Part shown: positions 42,964 through 51,932 of the stretch, piece by piece
Layout of the letters: each line of letters opens with the position of its first letter
How positions within the stretch are numbered: position 1 is the stretch's first letter
Assembly (NCBI GenBank): GCA_946480085.1
Contig: CAMLHZ010000011.1
Span: 62,001-126,000 of the forward strand
Reading direction: 5' to 3'
From: an uncultured Flavobacteriales bacterium
Lineage (GTDB): Bacteria; Bacteroidota; Bacteroidia; Flavobacteriales; Crocinitomicaceae
DNA length: 64,000 bases
Translations under genes and position numbers: made by a program
Notes under the pieces: generated by a model
The model's input: only the letters and a program-made list of their open reading frames with translations
What the model was told of the DNA's origin: nothing
Databases searched by the model: none

Positions 42964-44151
42964 ATGAAGATAACTTTCTACAAAAAACGCTGGTTTAAAA
43001 TTCCATACACTATCGTCCTTTACGGTTTTGCAGCCTACGGATTCATCCTTTGTGCAGCTTATTTTGCTGTGTATTTTAACTGGACAAACGAATCTGGTTC
43101 CGTTGATGCCAACAATCGTTATTTCGAGGAAATGCACAACAAGTACAACCAGGATTTTAAGGTTGACAGTGCTTCTGTGGTGAAGCACAAGTTTGAAGTG
43201 ATGAACCGCATCATGCTTCTGAACAACTATTTTCCGCAAAACGCCAATTATATTCTTAACGTTTACAATGAAAACAAAGATGAACGTTTGGCCCTTCGTA
43301 TGCTGGATGCCGTTGATCTTCGTTTGAAGAAGAACAGAAAGTACATGCGAGATCTTGCGGAAATGAATTCGAAAATTAAGAGTTCAGGAAAACAAAAAGG
43401 AGTGAGCGTTTTTGAATGGATGAACATTGCTGAATGGAAAGATTTCAAACTGGCGGTTGCGAAGGACAAACCTTATATCGATTCAGTTGCAATGATTACT
43501 GGTGTTGAGCCACGTTTAATCGTTGCCTGTCTTGTTGGTGAGCAGATTCGATTGTTCAATTCTTCTCGAGAATCGTACAAACGCTACATGGGACCGTTAA
43601 AAGTACTTGCCCTTGAAAACCGACTTTCATACGGAGTTACAGGAATAAAGAACAATACCGCAATCAATATTGAGAATTACGCGAAAGACCCAAAAAGTCC
43701 ATTCTATCCTGGAAAAGCATTTGAGCATCTGCTTGATTTCGACAGCACGGTAACTTTCCGCGACAAAGGAAATGATACACTGGACCTTCGTTTGCAGCGA
43801 TTGGTTCAGTTCAAAAATCATTATTACTCTTACTTGTATGCTGCTATGTTCTTACGAGAAGTCAATGCGCAATGGGAAAAAGCCGGATATTCTATTGCTG
43901 ACCGACCTGAAATTCTGGCTTCGTTGTTTAATCTTGGATTCCAACGTTCTAAGCCAAAAGCACATCCTGCAGTAGGAGGCTCAGTTTACAAAATTCATGA
44001 TACAGAATATACGTTTGGATCCGTAGCATATGAGTTTTTCTATAGCGGTGAACTCGCGGATGTATTCCCATATAAGAAGAAGAGTTTTGACTACGAACCG
44101 ATTGTTCCGCAGGTCATAAAAGAGAAGGAAGAGGAAACTACAAATCAATAG
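42964..44151 (+). CDS. Membrane-anchored protein, possibly lysozyme-like
   Basis: A 395-aa protein with one N-terminal transmembrane helix (PYTIVLYGFAAYGFILCAAYF) and a large extracytoplasmic, helical domain. The segment EPRLIVACLVGEQIRLFNSS followed by RLSYGVTGIKNNTAINIE has the look of a lysozyme-like transglycosylase core (Glu after a hydrophobic helix, then SxGxxGIK-T-A), but the match is by eye only. The C-terminus is charged (KEKEEETTNQ). Three bases separate it from the next gene, so the two are co-transcribed. Confidence 0.75.
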   Translation: MKITFYKKRWFKIPYTIVLYGFAAYGFILCAAYFAVYFNWTNESGSVDANNRYFEEMHNKYNQDFKVDSASVVKHKFEVMNRIMLLNNYFPQNANYILNVYNENKDERLALRMLDAVDLRLKKNRKYMRDLAEMNSKIKSSGKQKGVSVFEWMNIAEWKDFKLAVAKDKPYIDSVAMITGVEPRLIVACLVGEQIRLFNSSRESYKRYMGPLKVLALENRLSYGVTGIKNNTAINIENYAKDPKSPFYPGKAFEHLLDFDSTVTFRDKGNDTLDLRLQRLVQFKNHYYSYLYAAMFLREVNAQWEKAGYSIADRPEILASLFNLGFQRSKPKAHPAVGGSVYKIHDTEYTFGSVAYEFFYSGELADVFPYKKKSFDYEPIVPQVIKEKEEETTNQ

Positions 44152-44154
44152 ATT

Positions 44155-44505
44155 ATGAGAGATATGTTAGACGATGAATTGGATGGCGCCATTCAATTGA
44201 AGTTACGAGAATACAAGCAATCGTACAAATGGCTGTTTATTATTCTTTGCCTTGATCTGGGAATAAGTGCGTTTTATTTTACAATGAATAAGTATTCGGA
44301 TAGAAATCCTTGGATCTATGATTACTACAGGCTGTTTAGTACAGTGTTCATGTTAGCTAAATTGCCGTTATTCATCATTGCGATGGTAAAAGTGAAACCC
44401 ATACCAGGTAAAGTAGTTTTGTTCTTCACTTTGCTAATAAGCGTGACTTATTTTGTTCAGGATTGGTGGAGATATTTTTACCCGGAAACATTCACGCGAT
44501 TTTAA
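44155..44505 (+). CDS. Small membrane protein of unknown function
   Basis: A 116-aa protein with three hydrophobic segments (WLFIILCLDLGISAFYF, FSTVFMLAKLPLFIIAMV and VVLFFTLLISVTYFV) and an acidic N-terminus (MRDMLDDELDGA). It forms an operon with the preceding membrane-anchored protein. No family recognised. Confidence 0.75.
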   Translation: MRDMLDDELDGAIQLKLREYKQSYKWLFIILCLDLGISAFYFTMNKYSDRNPWIYDYYRLFSTVFMLAKLPLFIIAMVKVKPIPGKVVLFFTLLISVTYFVQDWWRYFYPETFTRF

Positions 44506-44521
44506 TCAGCATTTTCTCATT

Positions 44522-44641
44522 TTAGTACTCAAATCCGCTTTTGTTGAAGAACGAACGGACTTCGGTATTTGATTTCCAGTGATTGAGTTCGAGGGTTTCG
44601 ATTTTTAGTGCTGTTGAAAAAGCGAAAGTCTGATCGTCCGC
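44522..44641 (-). other. In-frame, coding-like extension after the SRPBCC stop codon
   Basis: After the TGA of the SRPBCC gene (44644-44642) the same frame stays open for 39 codons to a TAA. The translation looks protein-like: ADDQTFAFSTALKIETLEL, then NHWKSNTEVRSFFNKSGFEY. It may be a C-terminal tail lost through a nonsense mutation, the end of a decayed neighbour, or chance. Confidence 0.35.
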
Positions 44642-45076
44642 TCAATTTGCCAGTTCTTTTTCCAACCTATCGAAATTCTCTTCGTTCTTTGGACCAGCAA
44701 AACTCTTGATTTTATTGCATTCTTCTTCTGTTGCAAAGATCATTCTAAAAGAAATTTGTGTTTGAGATTCACTGATCGTATTGAATCCAACTTCCATGTC
44801 GAAATGTGGTTGTGAAATTCGGGTCCATGCGATCATTTGTTTTGGTTCAACAACCTTGAAAACAGATTCGTTCTGATAATTTCCTTTTTCAGGACCATGC
44901 ATTGTTAGAACCCACTTTCCACCGGGTTTTAGATCAAACTCATGAATGGTATTTGTAAAACCTTCCGGTCCCCACCAATTCTTCAAGATTTCAGGATTTG
45001 AAAATGCTTCATATACTTTATCCAAAGGAAAGTTTAGAATTCTTGAGTTGTAAATTTCGCGGTTTGATTCTGTCAT
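44642..45076 (-). CDS. SRPBCC (AHSA1-like) domain protein
   Basis: A 144-aa START/Bet v1-like protein of the AHSA1/polyketide-cyclase group. The typical features are FPLDKVYEAFSNPEILKNWW near the N-terminus (hydrophobic ligand cavity strand plus helix), GPEGFTNTIHEFDLKPGG and FRMIFATEEE. Such proteins bind hydrophobic ligands or act as co-chaperones; no ligand can be named. The reading frame continues with coding-like sequence after its stop. Confidence 0.87.
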   Translation of the reverse strand: MTESNREIYNSRILNFPLDKVYEAFSNPEILKNWWGPEGFTNTIHEFDLKPGGKWVLTMHGPEKGNYQNESVFKVVEPKQMIAWTRISQPHFDMEVGFNTISESQTQISFRMIFATEEECNKIKSFAGPKNEENFDRLEKELAN

Positions 45077-45103
45077 GAGAGAATGATTTTATAGCTAAAG
45101 CAA

Positions 45104-45565
45104 TCAACAAGATATGGATCTCCAGATTTCTGTGCGAACAATTTCCACTTTTTTCTTCTTATCCCGAAGAATGATATAAGTTACGCTGCTTCCTCCTTGG
45201 CCTTGATTCCGAAAGATTTGTTTGTCGTAAATCACTTTTGGAGAAATCCATTTTCCATCAGAGAGACGTTTGACCTTTACTTCCGATTGGTTAAAGTCAT
45301 ATTGTCTGATGATCGCATCAAAATCCAATCGAAGTGTACCAAATTGAAGGACTGAGTCTGAAGAAAATGTATTCTTATTGTTCAGTATTTCCTGAAGACC
45401 TTTTTCGTAGAAACCGATAGAGTCTTTATCCAGATTAAAGTGACTTAACATGGTTTTGGTGCTGCTCTGAAACGAATAGCCTTTATGAAGGAAAGTAACA
45501 GTGTCATTCTGAGCAAAAGAACCGAACACTGTGAGAGCAAGAAGAACTGTGATGATGGTTTTCAT
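45104..45565 (-). CDS. Exported protein of unknown function
   Basis: A 153-aa protein: signal peptide (IITVLLALTVFGSFAQ), then an alpha/beta domain (DTVTFLHKGYSFQSSTKTML; SSVTYIILRDKKKKVEIVRT). The ATG at 45565 begins the signal peptide; the frame is open to 45643 but runs through a strong hairpin. It follows the PorE-like gene in the same direction. Family unknown. Confidence 0.8.
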   Translation of the reverse strand: MKTIITVLLALTVFGSFAQNDTVTFLHKGYSFQSSTKTMLSHFNLDKDSIGFYEKGLQEILNNKNTFSSDSVLQFGTLRLDFDAIIRQYDFNQSEVKVKRLSDGKWISPKVIYDKQIFRNQGQGGSSVTYIILRDKKKKVEIVRTEIWRSISC

Positions 45566-45604
45566 CGCTTTGGTTAAAGTTCGATTACATTTTTTTTGTG
45601 CCTT

Positions 45605-45638
45605 CGTGCCCTGGTGGTCGAATGACCACCAAGACACG
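45605..45638 (-). repeat. Intercistronic hairpin between the PorE-like gene and the next gene
   Basis: A 15-bp stem with a 4-nt loop (arms 45605-45619 and 45624-45638, core TGGTGGTC-GAAT-GACCACCA). Two positions are C/A mismatches on the plus strand but G-U pairs in the minus-strand transcript, so the structure is meant for that RNA. It lies 12 bases after the PorE-like stop and is not followed by a U-run. Confidence 0.7.
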
Positions 45639-45649
45639 TGCACAAATCT

Positions 45650-47716
45650 TTAATTTCCTGTAATCTCAAATTCTGTTCTACGGTTTTGTTGTCTACCGTC
45701 ATCCGTGCTGTTTGTAGCAATTGGTCGACCAGATCCATAACCTTTTGAAGTCATTCTGTTTGCAGCAATTCCTTTAGCTGTCAAATACGCAACTACTGCA
45801 TCTGCGCGTTGTTGTGAAAGCGTTTCGTTTACAGTAGCAGAACCAGTGTTATCTGTGTGACCAGAAATCTCGATTTTCAATGCGGGAACATCTTTCATCA
45901 GTTTTACCAAACGATCTAATTCCGCATTTGATTCCGGACGAAGTGTTGATTTTGCCAGGTCGAAGAAAATATTTCGGAGCGCGATTTTAGAACCGATAGC
46001 GATGTTTTTCAGTTCAATGGTCTTGTTCACCAAATTGTCATCTGAACCAGCAGGAATATCAAAGTTCTCTGAATGGAACAAATAGCCGGTTGCTTTTACT
46101 GCAATACCGTAATTCTTTCCTGAATTCAGTGTTATGATGAATTTACCTGTTGCCGAGTTTGTTGTAAACGTTTCAATTACTTTACCTGTTGCGTTGTCAG
46201 TAATTTCAATCTGCGCTTCCACTGGTTTCTTCGTAATCGCATCAATTGTAATTCCTTTGAAAACTGTCAATGATTTTTTCTTTACGTCAACCGTATTTTC
46301 AATCGAATGATCATTAATTGGTTCAGCAATACTTCCCAATAAGTAATCTTCAGTTTCCATAACTGGTTTCTTCTCAGGTCCCCAATAGGTTACTTTGTAA
46401 ACATCAAAACCACCTTTTCCTCCAGCTCGATTCGATGAAATATAAGCATACTTCTTGTTTGCAGTTGGCGAGTAGAAGAAATCGTCATAAGGCGAGTTGA
46501 TCGGATAACCCAGGTTGACAGGTGTTGACCAATTCCCCTGATCTTTCTTCGACATAAAGATGTCATATCCACCAAGAGATTCAAAACCCTCTGAAGCAAT
46601 ATACATGGTTTCACCGTCTATTGTAATATAGATTGGTCCTTCATTGAAACGTGAATTCAGACTTGAAACCGGAGTTCCTAGCTTGAAATCACCCATCATA
46701 ATACTCTGAACAGCACAGAAGAAGACTTCATATCCACTTGATTTGTTTTCGTTCAGACGATTGAAATAAACTCTATAGCCATCTTCGTTGTATGCAGCGT
46801 AGCGCTCGCTAAGTCTTGCATTACTCACATTCGAATTCAATTTTGCAGGTTCAGTCCAGGTTGATCCAATGAGCTTTGACTCATAAATGTCGTATTGATC
46901 GCCATCTTTTCTGTGCAAAAGCATTTTTGTACCGTTGAAGTACATACAATCGCTAACGTCATCAGAATTGGAGTTGATTGCTCCTTTTAGTTTGTTTGGA
47001 GCTGACCAACCATCAGCACCAAGTGTCGATGAGTAAATATCGTAATCGTACGTACCAAATTGATCCGCTGTATGCCCGTTTGGTCGATTCGATGATAAGA
47101 TCATATCCGCACCATCAATTGAAATAGAAGGAGAAATTTCATCTTTCTCTGAATTCAATGATTCAACATTGTCTACCCAACAACGAACTGGCACTGCCAT
47201 TGCTTTTTTGTTATCAGCACATTGTTTTTTACAAGCAATAACAAACTTTCCAAAGTCATCTGCTTTTCTGTATTCGTTTTCAAACGCAGTGTAAGATGCG
47301 ATTGCCTCATCAAATTTTCCTTCCAACTGACTTGCCACTCCTGAATAATAGTTCAAGAATGGATCACAAGTTGGATCAAGGGTTTTTGCCTTTTTGATGT
47401 AAGGGATTCCTTCTCCCGGATTATCACCGTTAAGCAAACACGCACCAATTTTAAAATTCAATAATCCATTACTTGGATTTATGGCTTGAGCAACCTGATA
47501 GTTTTTCAGAGCAATTTTATAATTATCGCCATAATCCTGAACAAGGAAAAAGGCTTCGTTCGCCAATTTGAATGCATCATCACCAAGCGAAATTGCATCT
47601 TCAGCCTTTTTCAGATCTTCTTTTCTATCCTTAAAATTAGCCGACTTAAACTCTATATTCTGTCCGTAGCTGAAAGAGTAAATACCCAAAGCAGCAATTA
47701 TCAATAGTTTTTTCAT
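45650..47716 (-). CDS. PorE-like protein: TPR, beta-propeller, CRD and OmpA domains
   Basis: A 688-aa exported protein (signal LLIIAALGIYSFSYGQ). Domains in order: TPR repeats (about 35-165), a PD40/WD40-type propeller (about 175-440; recurrent blades such as SPSISIDGADMILSSNRP and GPIYITIDGETMYIASEG), a carboxypeptidase-regulatory-like domain (about 490-570), and a C-terminal OmpA peptidoglycan-binding domain (IFFDLAKSTLRPES; ISGHTDNTGS; LSQQRADAVVAYL). This is the architecture of PorE, which ties the T9SS to peptidoglycan, though close relatives (OmpA-family PD40 proteins) have other roles. No lipobox was seen. ATG 47716 starts the signal peptide. Confidence 0.85.
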   Translation of the reverse strand: MKKLLIIAALGIYSFSYGQNIEFKSANFKDRKEDLKKAEDAISLGDDAFKLANEAFFLVQDYGDNYKIALKNYQVAQAINPSNGLLNFKIGACLLNGDNPGEGIPYIKKAKTLDPTCDPFLNYYSGVASQLEGKFDEAIASYTAFENEYRKADDFGKFVIACKKQCADNKKAMAVPVRCWVDNVESLNSEKDEISPSISIDGADMILSSNRPNGHTADQFGTYDYDIYSSTLGADGWSAPNKLKGAINSNSDDVSDCMYFNGTKMLLHRKDGDQYDIYESKLIGSTWTEPAKLNSNVSNARLSERYAAYNEDGYRVYFNRLNENKSSGYEVFFCAVQSIMMGDFKLGTPVSSLNSRFNEGPIYITIDGETMYIASEGFESLGGYDIFMSKKDQGNWSTPVNLGYPINSPYDDFFYSPTANKKYAYISSNRAGGKGGFDVYKVTYWGPEKKPVMETEDYLLGSIAEPINDHSIENTVDVKKKSLTVFKGITIDAITKKPVEAQIEITDNATGKVIETFTTNSATGKFIITLNSGKNYGIAVKATGYLFHSENFDIPAGSDDNLVNKTIELKNIAIGSKIALRNIFFDLAKSTLRPESNAELDRLVKLMKDVPALKIEISGHTDNTGSATVNETLSQQRADAVVAYLTAKGIAANRMTSKGYGSGRPIATNSTDDGRQQNRRTEFEITGN

Positions 47717-47773
47717 TGTATTTTCTTTAATGCGAAGTGTTCTCGACATTTATTGTTGAGATCTACTTCGTGT

Positions 47774-48871
47774 TTAATTGCTGCAATTACCGCTATAGTA
47801 TGTTTTTCCTTCTTTCGAACCTAGTTCATTCGCTTTTTTCCAATCTTCACAAGCACTTTCCATCATGCGAAGCATTTCTTTCGCCATTCCGCGATTTACG
47901 TATGCAGCAGCATAAGTTGGATCAGCCGCAATTGCTTTATCAGCATATTCTTTTGCTTTGCTGTAATCCTTCTTCGCAAAGTAAACCCCAGCTAAATTAG
48001 AAAGGGCAGGAGCGTATTTCGGATTGATCTGCAGCGCTTTTTCGAAATCACTTTTTGCGTCTTCCGTATTGCCTTTATCCATCATGGTGGCACCACGATT
48101 ATTGTATGCCATATAGTAATTTGCATCAATAGAAATTGCTCTGTTGAATGCAGCCATTGCTCCGGTATAATCTTTCAGTTTCTTTTTTGCCGTACCAATA
48201 TTGTTTAAGACGAATGCCAAATTCGGGTTCTTTCTTTGTGCTTCTTCATAATCTGCAATTGCTTTTGTCAGATTATTCTGCATTCTATAACAACTGCCAC
48301 GATCATTGTAGGCATAAGCATTGTTCGGATCTAATTCAATAGTCTTTGTAAAGTACTTGATTGCCGTGTTATAATCTTGCTGTAGGAATTTCAACGTTCC
48401 ATAGTTGTAATAAGCTTTTGGATTTGCAGCATCAAGTGTAATTGACTTTTCATAATCTTTTTCGGATTTTAAATAATCGTTCAGGCCTTGGTAAGCTCGT
48501 CCTCGTTGAAAATAGGCCTTTGAATAACTGCTTTGCTTTTCAATTAAGCTCGTTAGCGTTGTTACCGCATCCTGATATTTCTCAGCTTCGTTTTCAGCAA
48601 TACCTTTGTTGTAATAAGCAGCTGTAAAATTGGGATCAGAAGTAATTGACTTTTTAAATTCACCAATAGATTCTGCCCATTTTTTTTGGTTACAGAGTTC
48701 AACGCCGCGATTGTAGGCTTCCTGACTTGCAGTTATTGCTGCGTTCTGTTGATTCAATTTGGTGATCGAATCCCGGTATTGTTTTTCTTTTGGTGTTAAC
48801 TCCTCAAGTTGACCATAAGCCACGGAAGAGAGAAACGCAAGCGAAACTAACGCAAGGTTTTTCAGTTTCAT
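47774..48871 (-). CDS. Exported tetratricopeptide-repeat protein
   Basis: A 365-aa protein with signal peptide (LALVSLAFLSSVAYGQ) and about nine 34-residue TPR units from residue 40 to 350, e.g. AYYNKGIAENEAEKYQDAVT, AYNDRGSCYRMQNNLTKAIA and AYNNRGATMMDKGNTEDAKS. A protein-protein scaffold in the periplasm. It is upstream of the PorE-like gene (57-nt gap) on the same strand, so both probably act in one envelope complex. Confidence 0.9.
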   Translation of the reverse strand: MKLKNLALVSLAFLSSVAYGQLEELTPKEKQYRDSITKLNQQNAAITASQEAYNRGVELCNQKKWAESIGEFKKSITSDPNFTAAYYNKGIAENEAEKYQDAVTTLTSLIEKQSSYSKAYFQRGRAYQGLNDYLKSEKDYEKSITLDAANPKAYYNYGTLKFLQQDYNTAIKYFTKTIELDPNNAYAYNDRGSCYRMQNNLTKAIADYEEAQRKNPNLAFVLNNIGTAKKKLKDYTGAMAAFNRAISIDANYYMAYNNRGATMMDKGNTEDAKSDFEKALQINPKYAPALSNLAGVYFAKKDYSKAKEYADKAIAADPTYAAAYVNRGMAKEMLRMMESACEDWKKANELGSKEGKTYYSGNCSN

Positions 48872-48992
48872 AATTAGCATTTGTTTTTGGTTTAGCGCTT
48901 TGAAAATAGCTTTTTTTGAATTTTGTCGAATTAGAATGTTATCAACAACTCGATTTTTTCTTTCACAATGAAAGTCGTTATTGTCACTTCAA

Positions 48993-49008
48993 CCCGATAG
49001 GTATCGGG
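48993..49008. repeat. Hairpin CCCGATA-GG-TATCGGG
   Basis: A 7-bp perfect stem with a 2-nt loop, flanked by CACTTC (48985) and GAAGTG (near 49041) that can extend the structure. It lies in the spacer between the TPR gene and the thiolase gene, 83 bases before the latter. Confidence 0.5.
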
Positions 49009-49090
49009 AGATTTTCGGAATATCGTGGAGAAAAATGTATCGAGAAGTGCTAACTTTACGTCCATTCAATTTAGAATTGACGAATAGATT

Positions 49091-50296
49091 ATGAAAGATG
49101 CATATTTAGTAAGTGGTGTAAGAACCGCAATAGGAAATTTTGGTGGAACACTTTCAGCGGTAAGAGCTGATGATTTGGCTGCGCATGTATTGAAAGCGTT
49201 GCTTGATAGAAATCCGAATCTGAATCCAAAAGCAATTGAGGATGTCTATTTCGGGTGTGCAAACCAGGCTGGCGAAGACAATAGAAACGTTGCTCGTATG
49301 GCATTGTTACTTGCTGGATACCCGATTTCTGTTGGTGGAGAAACTGTAAACCGACTTTGTGCTTCTGGAATGGCAGCAGCGGTTACTGCGGCTCGCGTAA
49401 TTCAAACGGGTGGTGCCGAAGTTATGGTTGCCGGTGGAGTTGAACACATGACACGTGGACCTTTGGTAATGTCTAAAGCAGGTTCGGCTTATGGTCGTGA
49501 CCAACAACTATTTGATTCTTCTTTCGGATGGCGTTTTATTAACCCTAAAATGGAACAGCTTTACGGAGTGGATGCCATGGGAAATACTGCTGAAAATTTG
49601 GCTGAAATGCTGAACATTTCCAGAGAAGATCAGGATAAATTCTCGGTTTGGTCTCAAGAGAAGGCATTCGCAGCTCAGCAAAATGGACATTTAGCAAAAG
49701 AGATTGTTGGAGTGGAAATTCCGCGTAAAAAGCAAGACCCACTGATTTTTGATAAGGACGAGTTTATGCGTGCAGGAACTTCGATGGAGTCGCTTGGTGG
49801 ATTACGTCCGGCGTTCAAAAAAGATGGTTCTGTTACTGCAGGTAACGCCTCTGGATTAAATGATGGAGCTTGTGCTTTGTTGCTGGCTTCAGAAAACGGT
49901 CTAAAAGAACAAAATTTAAAACCTTTAGCGCGAATTGTTTCAGCGGCTGTTGCAGGAGTTGAGCCTCGTATTATGGGAATTGGTCCGGTTGAGGCTTCTC
50001 AAAAAGCGTTGAAACTGGCTGGTTTGACTTTGGGTCAAATGGATGTTCTTGAACTGAATGAAGCCTTTGCAGCTCAAGTTTTGGCTTGTACAAGAACATT
50101 GGGTATTGCTGATAACGATCCACGAATCAATCCGAATGGTGGAGCAATTGCACTTGGACACCCACTTGGAATGTCGGGAGCACGTATTTTACTTGCTGCT
50201 GCCAACGAATTGCAACGCACTAATAAAAAATACGCTTTGGTTACCATGTGTATTGGTGTTGGACAAGGTTATGCAACTGTAATTGAACGTGCATAA
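49091..50296 (+). CDS. Thiolase of the PcaF/PaaJ type (acetyl-CoA C-acyltransferase)
   Basis: A 401-aa thiolase that cleaves a 3-oxoacyl-CoA with CoA or condenses acyl-CoAs. The catalytic Cys90 lies in [11 protein letters not shown]; the second Cys and the active-site His are in [12 protein letters not shown] and [14 protein letters not shown]. The patterns [19 protein letters not shown] and [16 protein letters not shown] are those of beta-ketoadipyl-CoA/3-oxoadipyl-CoA thiolases rather than general FadA, but substrate assignment is inference. No FadB-like partner or aromatic degradation genes adjoin; the only related gene in the window is the PaaY-like one at 21.3 kb. Confidence 0.9.
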   Translation: MKDAYLVSGVRTAIGNFGGTLSAVRADDLAAHVLKALLDRNPNLNPKAIEDVYFGCANQAGEDNRNVARMALLLAGYPISVGGETVNRLCASGMAAAVTAARVIQTGGAEVMVAGGVEHMTRGPLVMSKAGSAYGRDQQLFDSSFGWRFINPKMEQLYGVDAMGNTAENLAEMLNISREDQDKFSVWSQEKAFAAQQNGHLAKEIVGVEIPRKKQDPLIFDKDEFMRAGTSMESLGGLRPAFKKDGSVTAGNASGLNDGACALLLASENGLKEQNLKPLARIVSAAVAGVEPRIMGIGPVEASQKALKLAGLTLGQMDVLELNEAFAAQVLACTRTLGIADNDPRINPNGGAIALGHPLGMSGARILLAAANELQRTNKKYALVTMCIGVGQGYATVIERA

Positions 50297-50336
50297 ATCC
50301 AACCTTTTAGTACATTTCGTATCTTTAAAATTGACG

Positions 50337-51932
50337 ATGAAAAATTACTCATATTTAGCACTTTGTTTCTCTATCTTATTTGCGGTTTCTTGCAAAAAGA
50401 AAGAGAAAACTTCGTGGGATACGAATTGGCAATTGCCTTTGGTAGAAGATACGTTATCCATGGAGGATTTAGCCGATGAACAAGATGTGATTACGGTAAA
50501 TGGAGGTGTTTATGAACTGGCAATTGACAGGGATATCTTTTCGTTGAAACTGAGTGATGTTGTTAAGATTCCGGATACGACCATTAAACACAATTATGCG
50601 ATTAACGTTGGTGGAACAGGAATTACGGTTAATCCGGGAGTGAGTTTCGTCAATAACATTCAGGAACACGATTTCAATATTGAACCTACACAATTGAAAG
50701 TCATTTGGGTGAAATCGGGTGGAATCCATATTAAAGTTGAAAGTCCCATAGAAACAGCTACTATTTTCAAAGTAGAGCTACCTGGTGTTGTGAAAGATGG
50801 ACAAATGTTTGTTCAACAATTTTCTGTTCCCGCAGGTTCTAATGCTAATCCTAGTTCAAGTACTGATTATGTTGACTTAACAGGATATCAAATTGATCTT
50901 ACTGGTCAATACGGAACTTCTTTTAACAAACTTCAATCAAAATTGACAGTTAAATCTGATCCTGCCGGATCAACAGTTTCCGTTAATAATCTGGATAGCT
51001 TGCGTTTTGAGTTTACAATGGATGAATTGAAGCTCGACTATGCCCGTGGCTATTTCGGATCACAGACGTTCTCTGATACATTGACCAAGTCTATTGATGT
51101 ACTCTCTAAAATTGTTGATGGAACCATCGATCTTGATGCAGCAAGTTTGAATTTCAATATCGAAAATGGGTTCAAATTATCAGCTCGTGCAAAATTGATT
51201 TCTCTGAAAAACACAAATGCTCAGGGAAGTACGGTAGCATTGTCTCACTCAACTGTTGGTAGTTGGATTAACATTAATCCGGCTTACGGAAATTATAGTA
51301 ATCTGACCTCTACAAATACAGCAATTGATTTCAACGGCGGTAACAGTAATGTTGAACAGTTTTTAGAAAATCATGGCGCTCAAAACGAAATTGCTTACCA
51401 GATCCAGGTAAATCCATGGGGAAATGTTTCTGGTGGCTGGGACGAAGTTTATGACTCCCGACCGATGAATGTTCATTTGACAGGAAATCTCCCACTGAAT
51501 ATTGGTGCAAATAATCTAACGATTGTGGATACATTCTCATTTTCGTTGAATCAGAATTATGATGCGACTCATATCGAAAGTGGCGATTTGATCATTGACG
51601 TTGACAATGCCTTTCCTTTACAGGCAGATTTAATGCTTTACTTTTTGGATGCGAATGGAAATGTGATTACTCAGTTTGTTGCCAATAATTCAATCGCTTC
51701 AAGTGTTTACGGCCAAATTGTAAATGGGATTCAGCAAAAGAATTCGATTGTTACACTTGCATGTTCTGCAGCTCAGGTTGAAATGTTGAACAGTGCTAAA
51801 AAGGTTTGTGTTAAAGCGGTTTTGAATACGCCAGATGTGGTTACCAATCTTTCAACGCAAGTTTCTATTCCTGAAAACGCTTTTTTAAAGTTCAAGATCC
51901 GAGCTAAAATTGCAGTTAAACACAATATCTAA
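50337..51932 (+). CDS. Large putative lipoprotein of unknown function
   Basis: A 531-aa protein with a lipoprotein signal (LALCFSILFAVSC, Cys about 19 followed by KKKEK). The mature part is beta-rich, with Asn/Thr-rich strands and regular turns, no named family. ATG 50337 begins the signal. It is the first gene of a three-gene exported cluster: it shares the base of its stop (51932) with the start of the next gene. Confidence 0.8.
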   Translation: MKNYSYLALCFSILFAVSCKKKEKTSWDTNWQLPLVEDTLSMEDLADEQDVITVNGGVYELAIDRDIFSLKLSDVVKIPDTTIKHNYAINVGGTGITVNPGVSFVNNIQEHDFNIEPTQLKVIWVKSGGIHIKVESPIETATIFKVELPGVVKDGQMFVQQFSVPAGSNANPSSSTDYVDLTGYQIDLTGQYGTSFNKLQSKLTVKSDPAGSTVSVNNLDSLRFEFTMDELKLDYARGYFGSQTFSDTLTKSIDVLSKIVDGTIDLDAASLNFNIENGFKLSARAKLISLKNTNAQGSTVALSHSTVGSWININPAYGNYSNLTSTNTAIDFNGGNSNVEQFLENHGAQNEIAYQIQVNPWGNVSGGWDEVYDSRPMNVHLTGNLPLNIGANNLTIVDTFSFSLNQNYDATHIESGDLIIDVDNAFPLQADLMLYFLDANGNVITQFVANNSIASSVYGQIVNGIQQKNSIVTLACSAAQVEMLNSAKKVCVKAVLNTPDVVTNLSTQVSIPENAFLKFKIRAKIAVKHNI

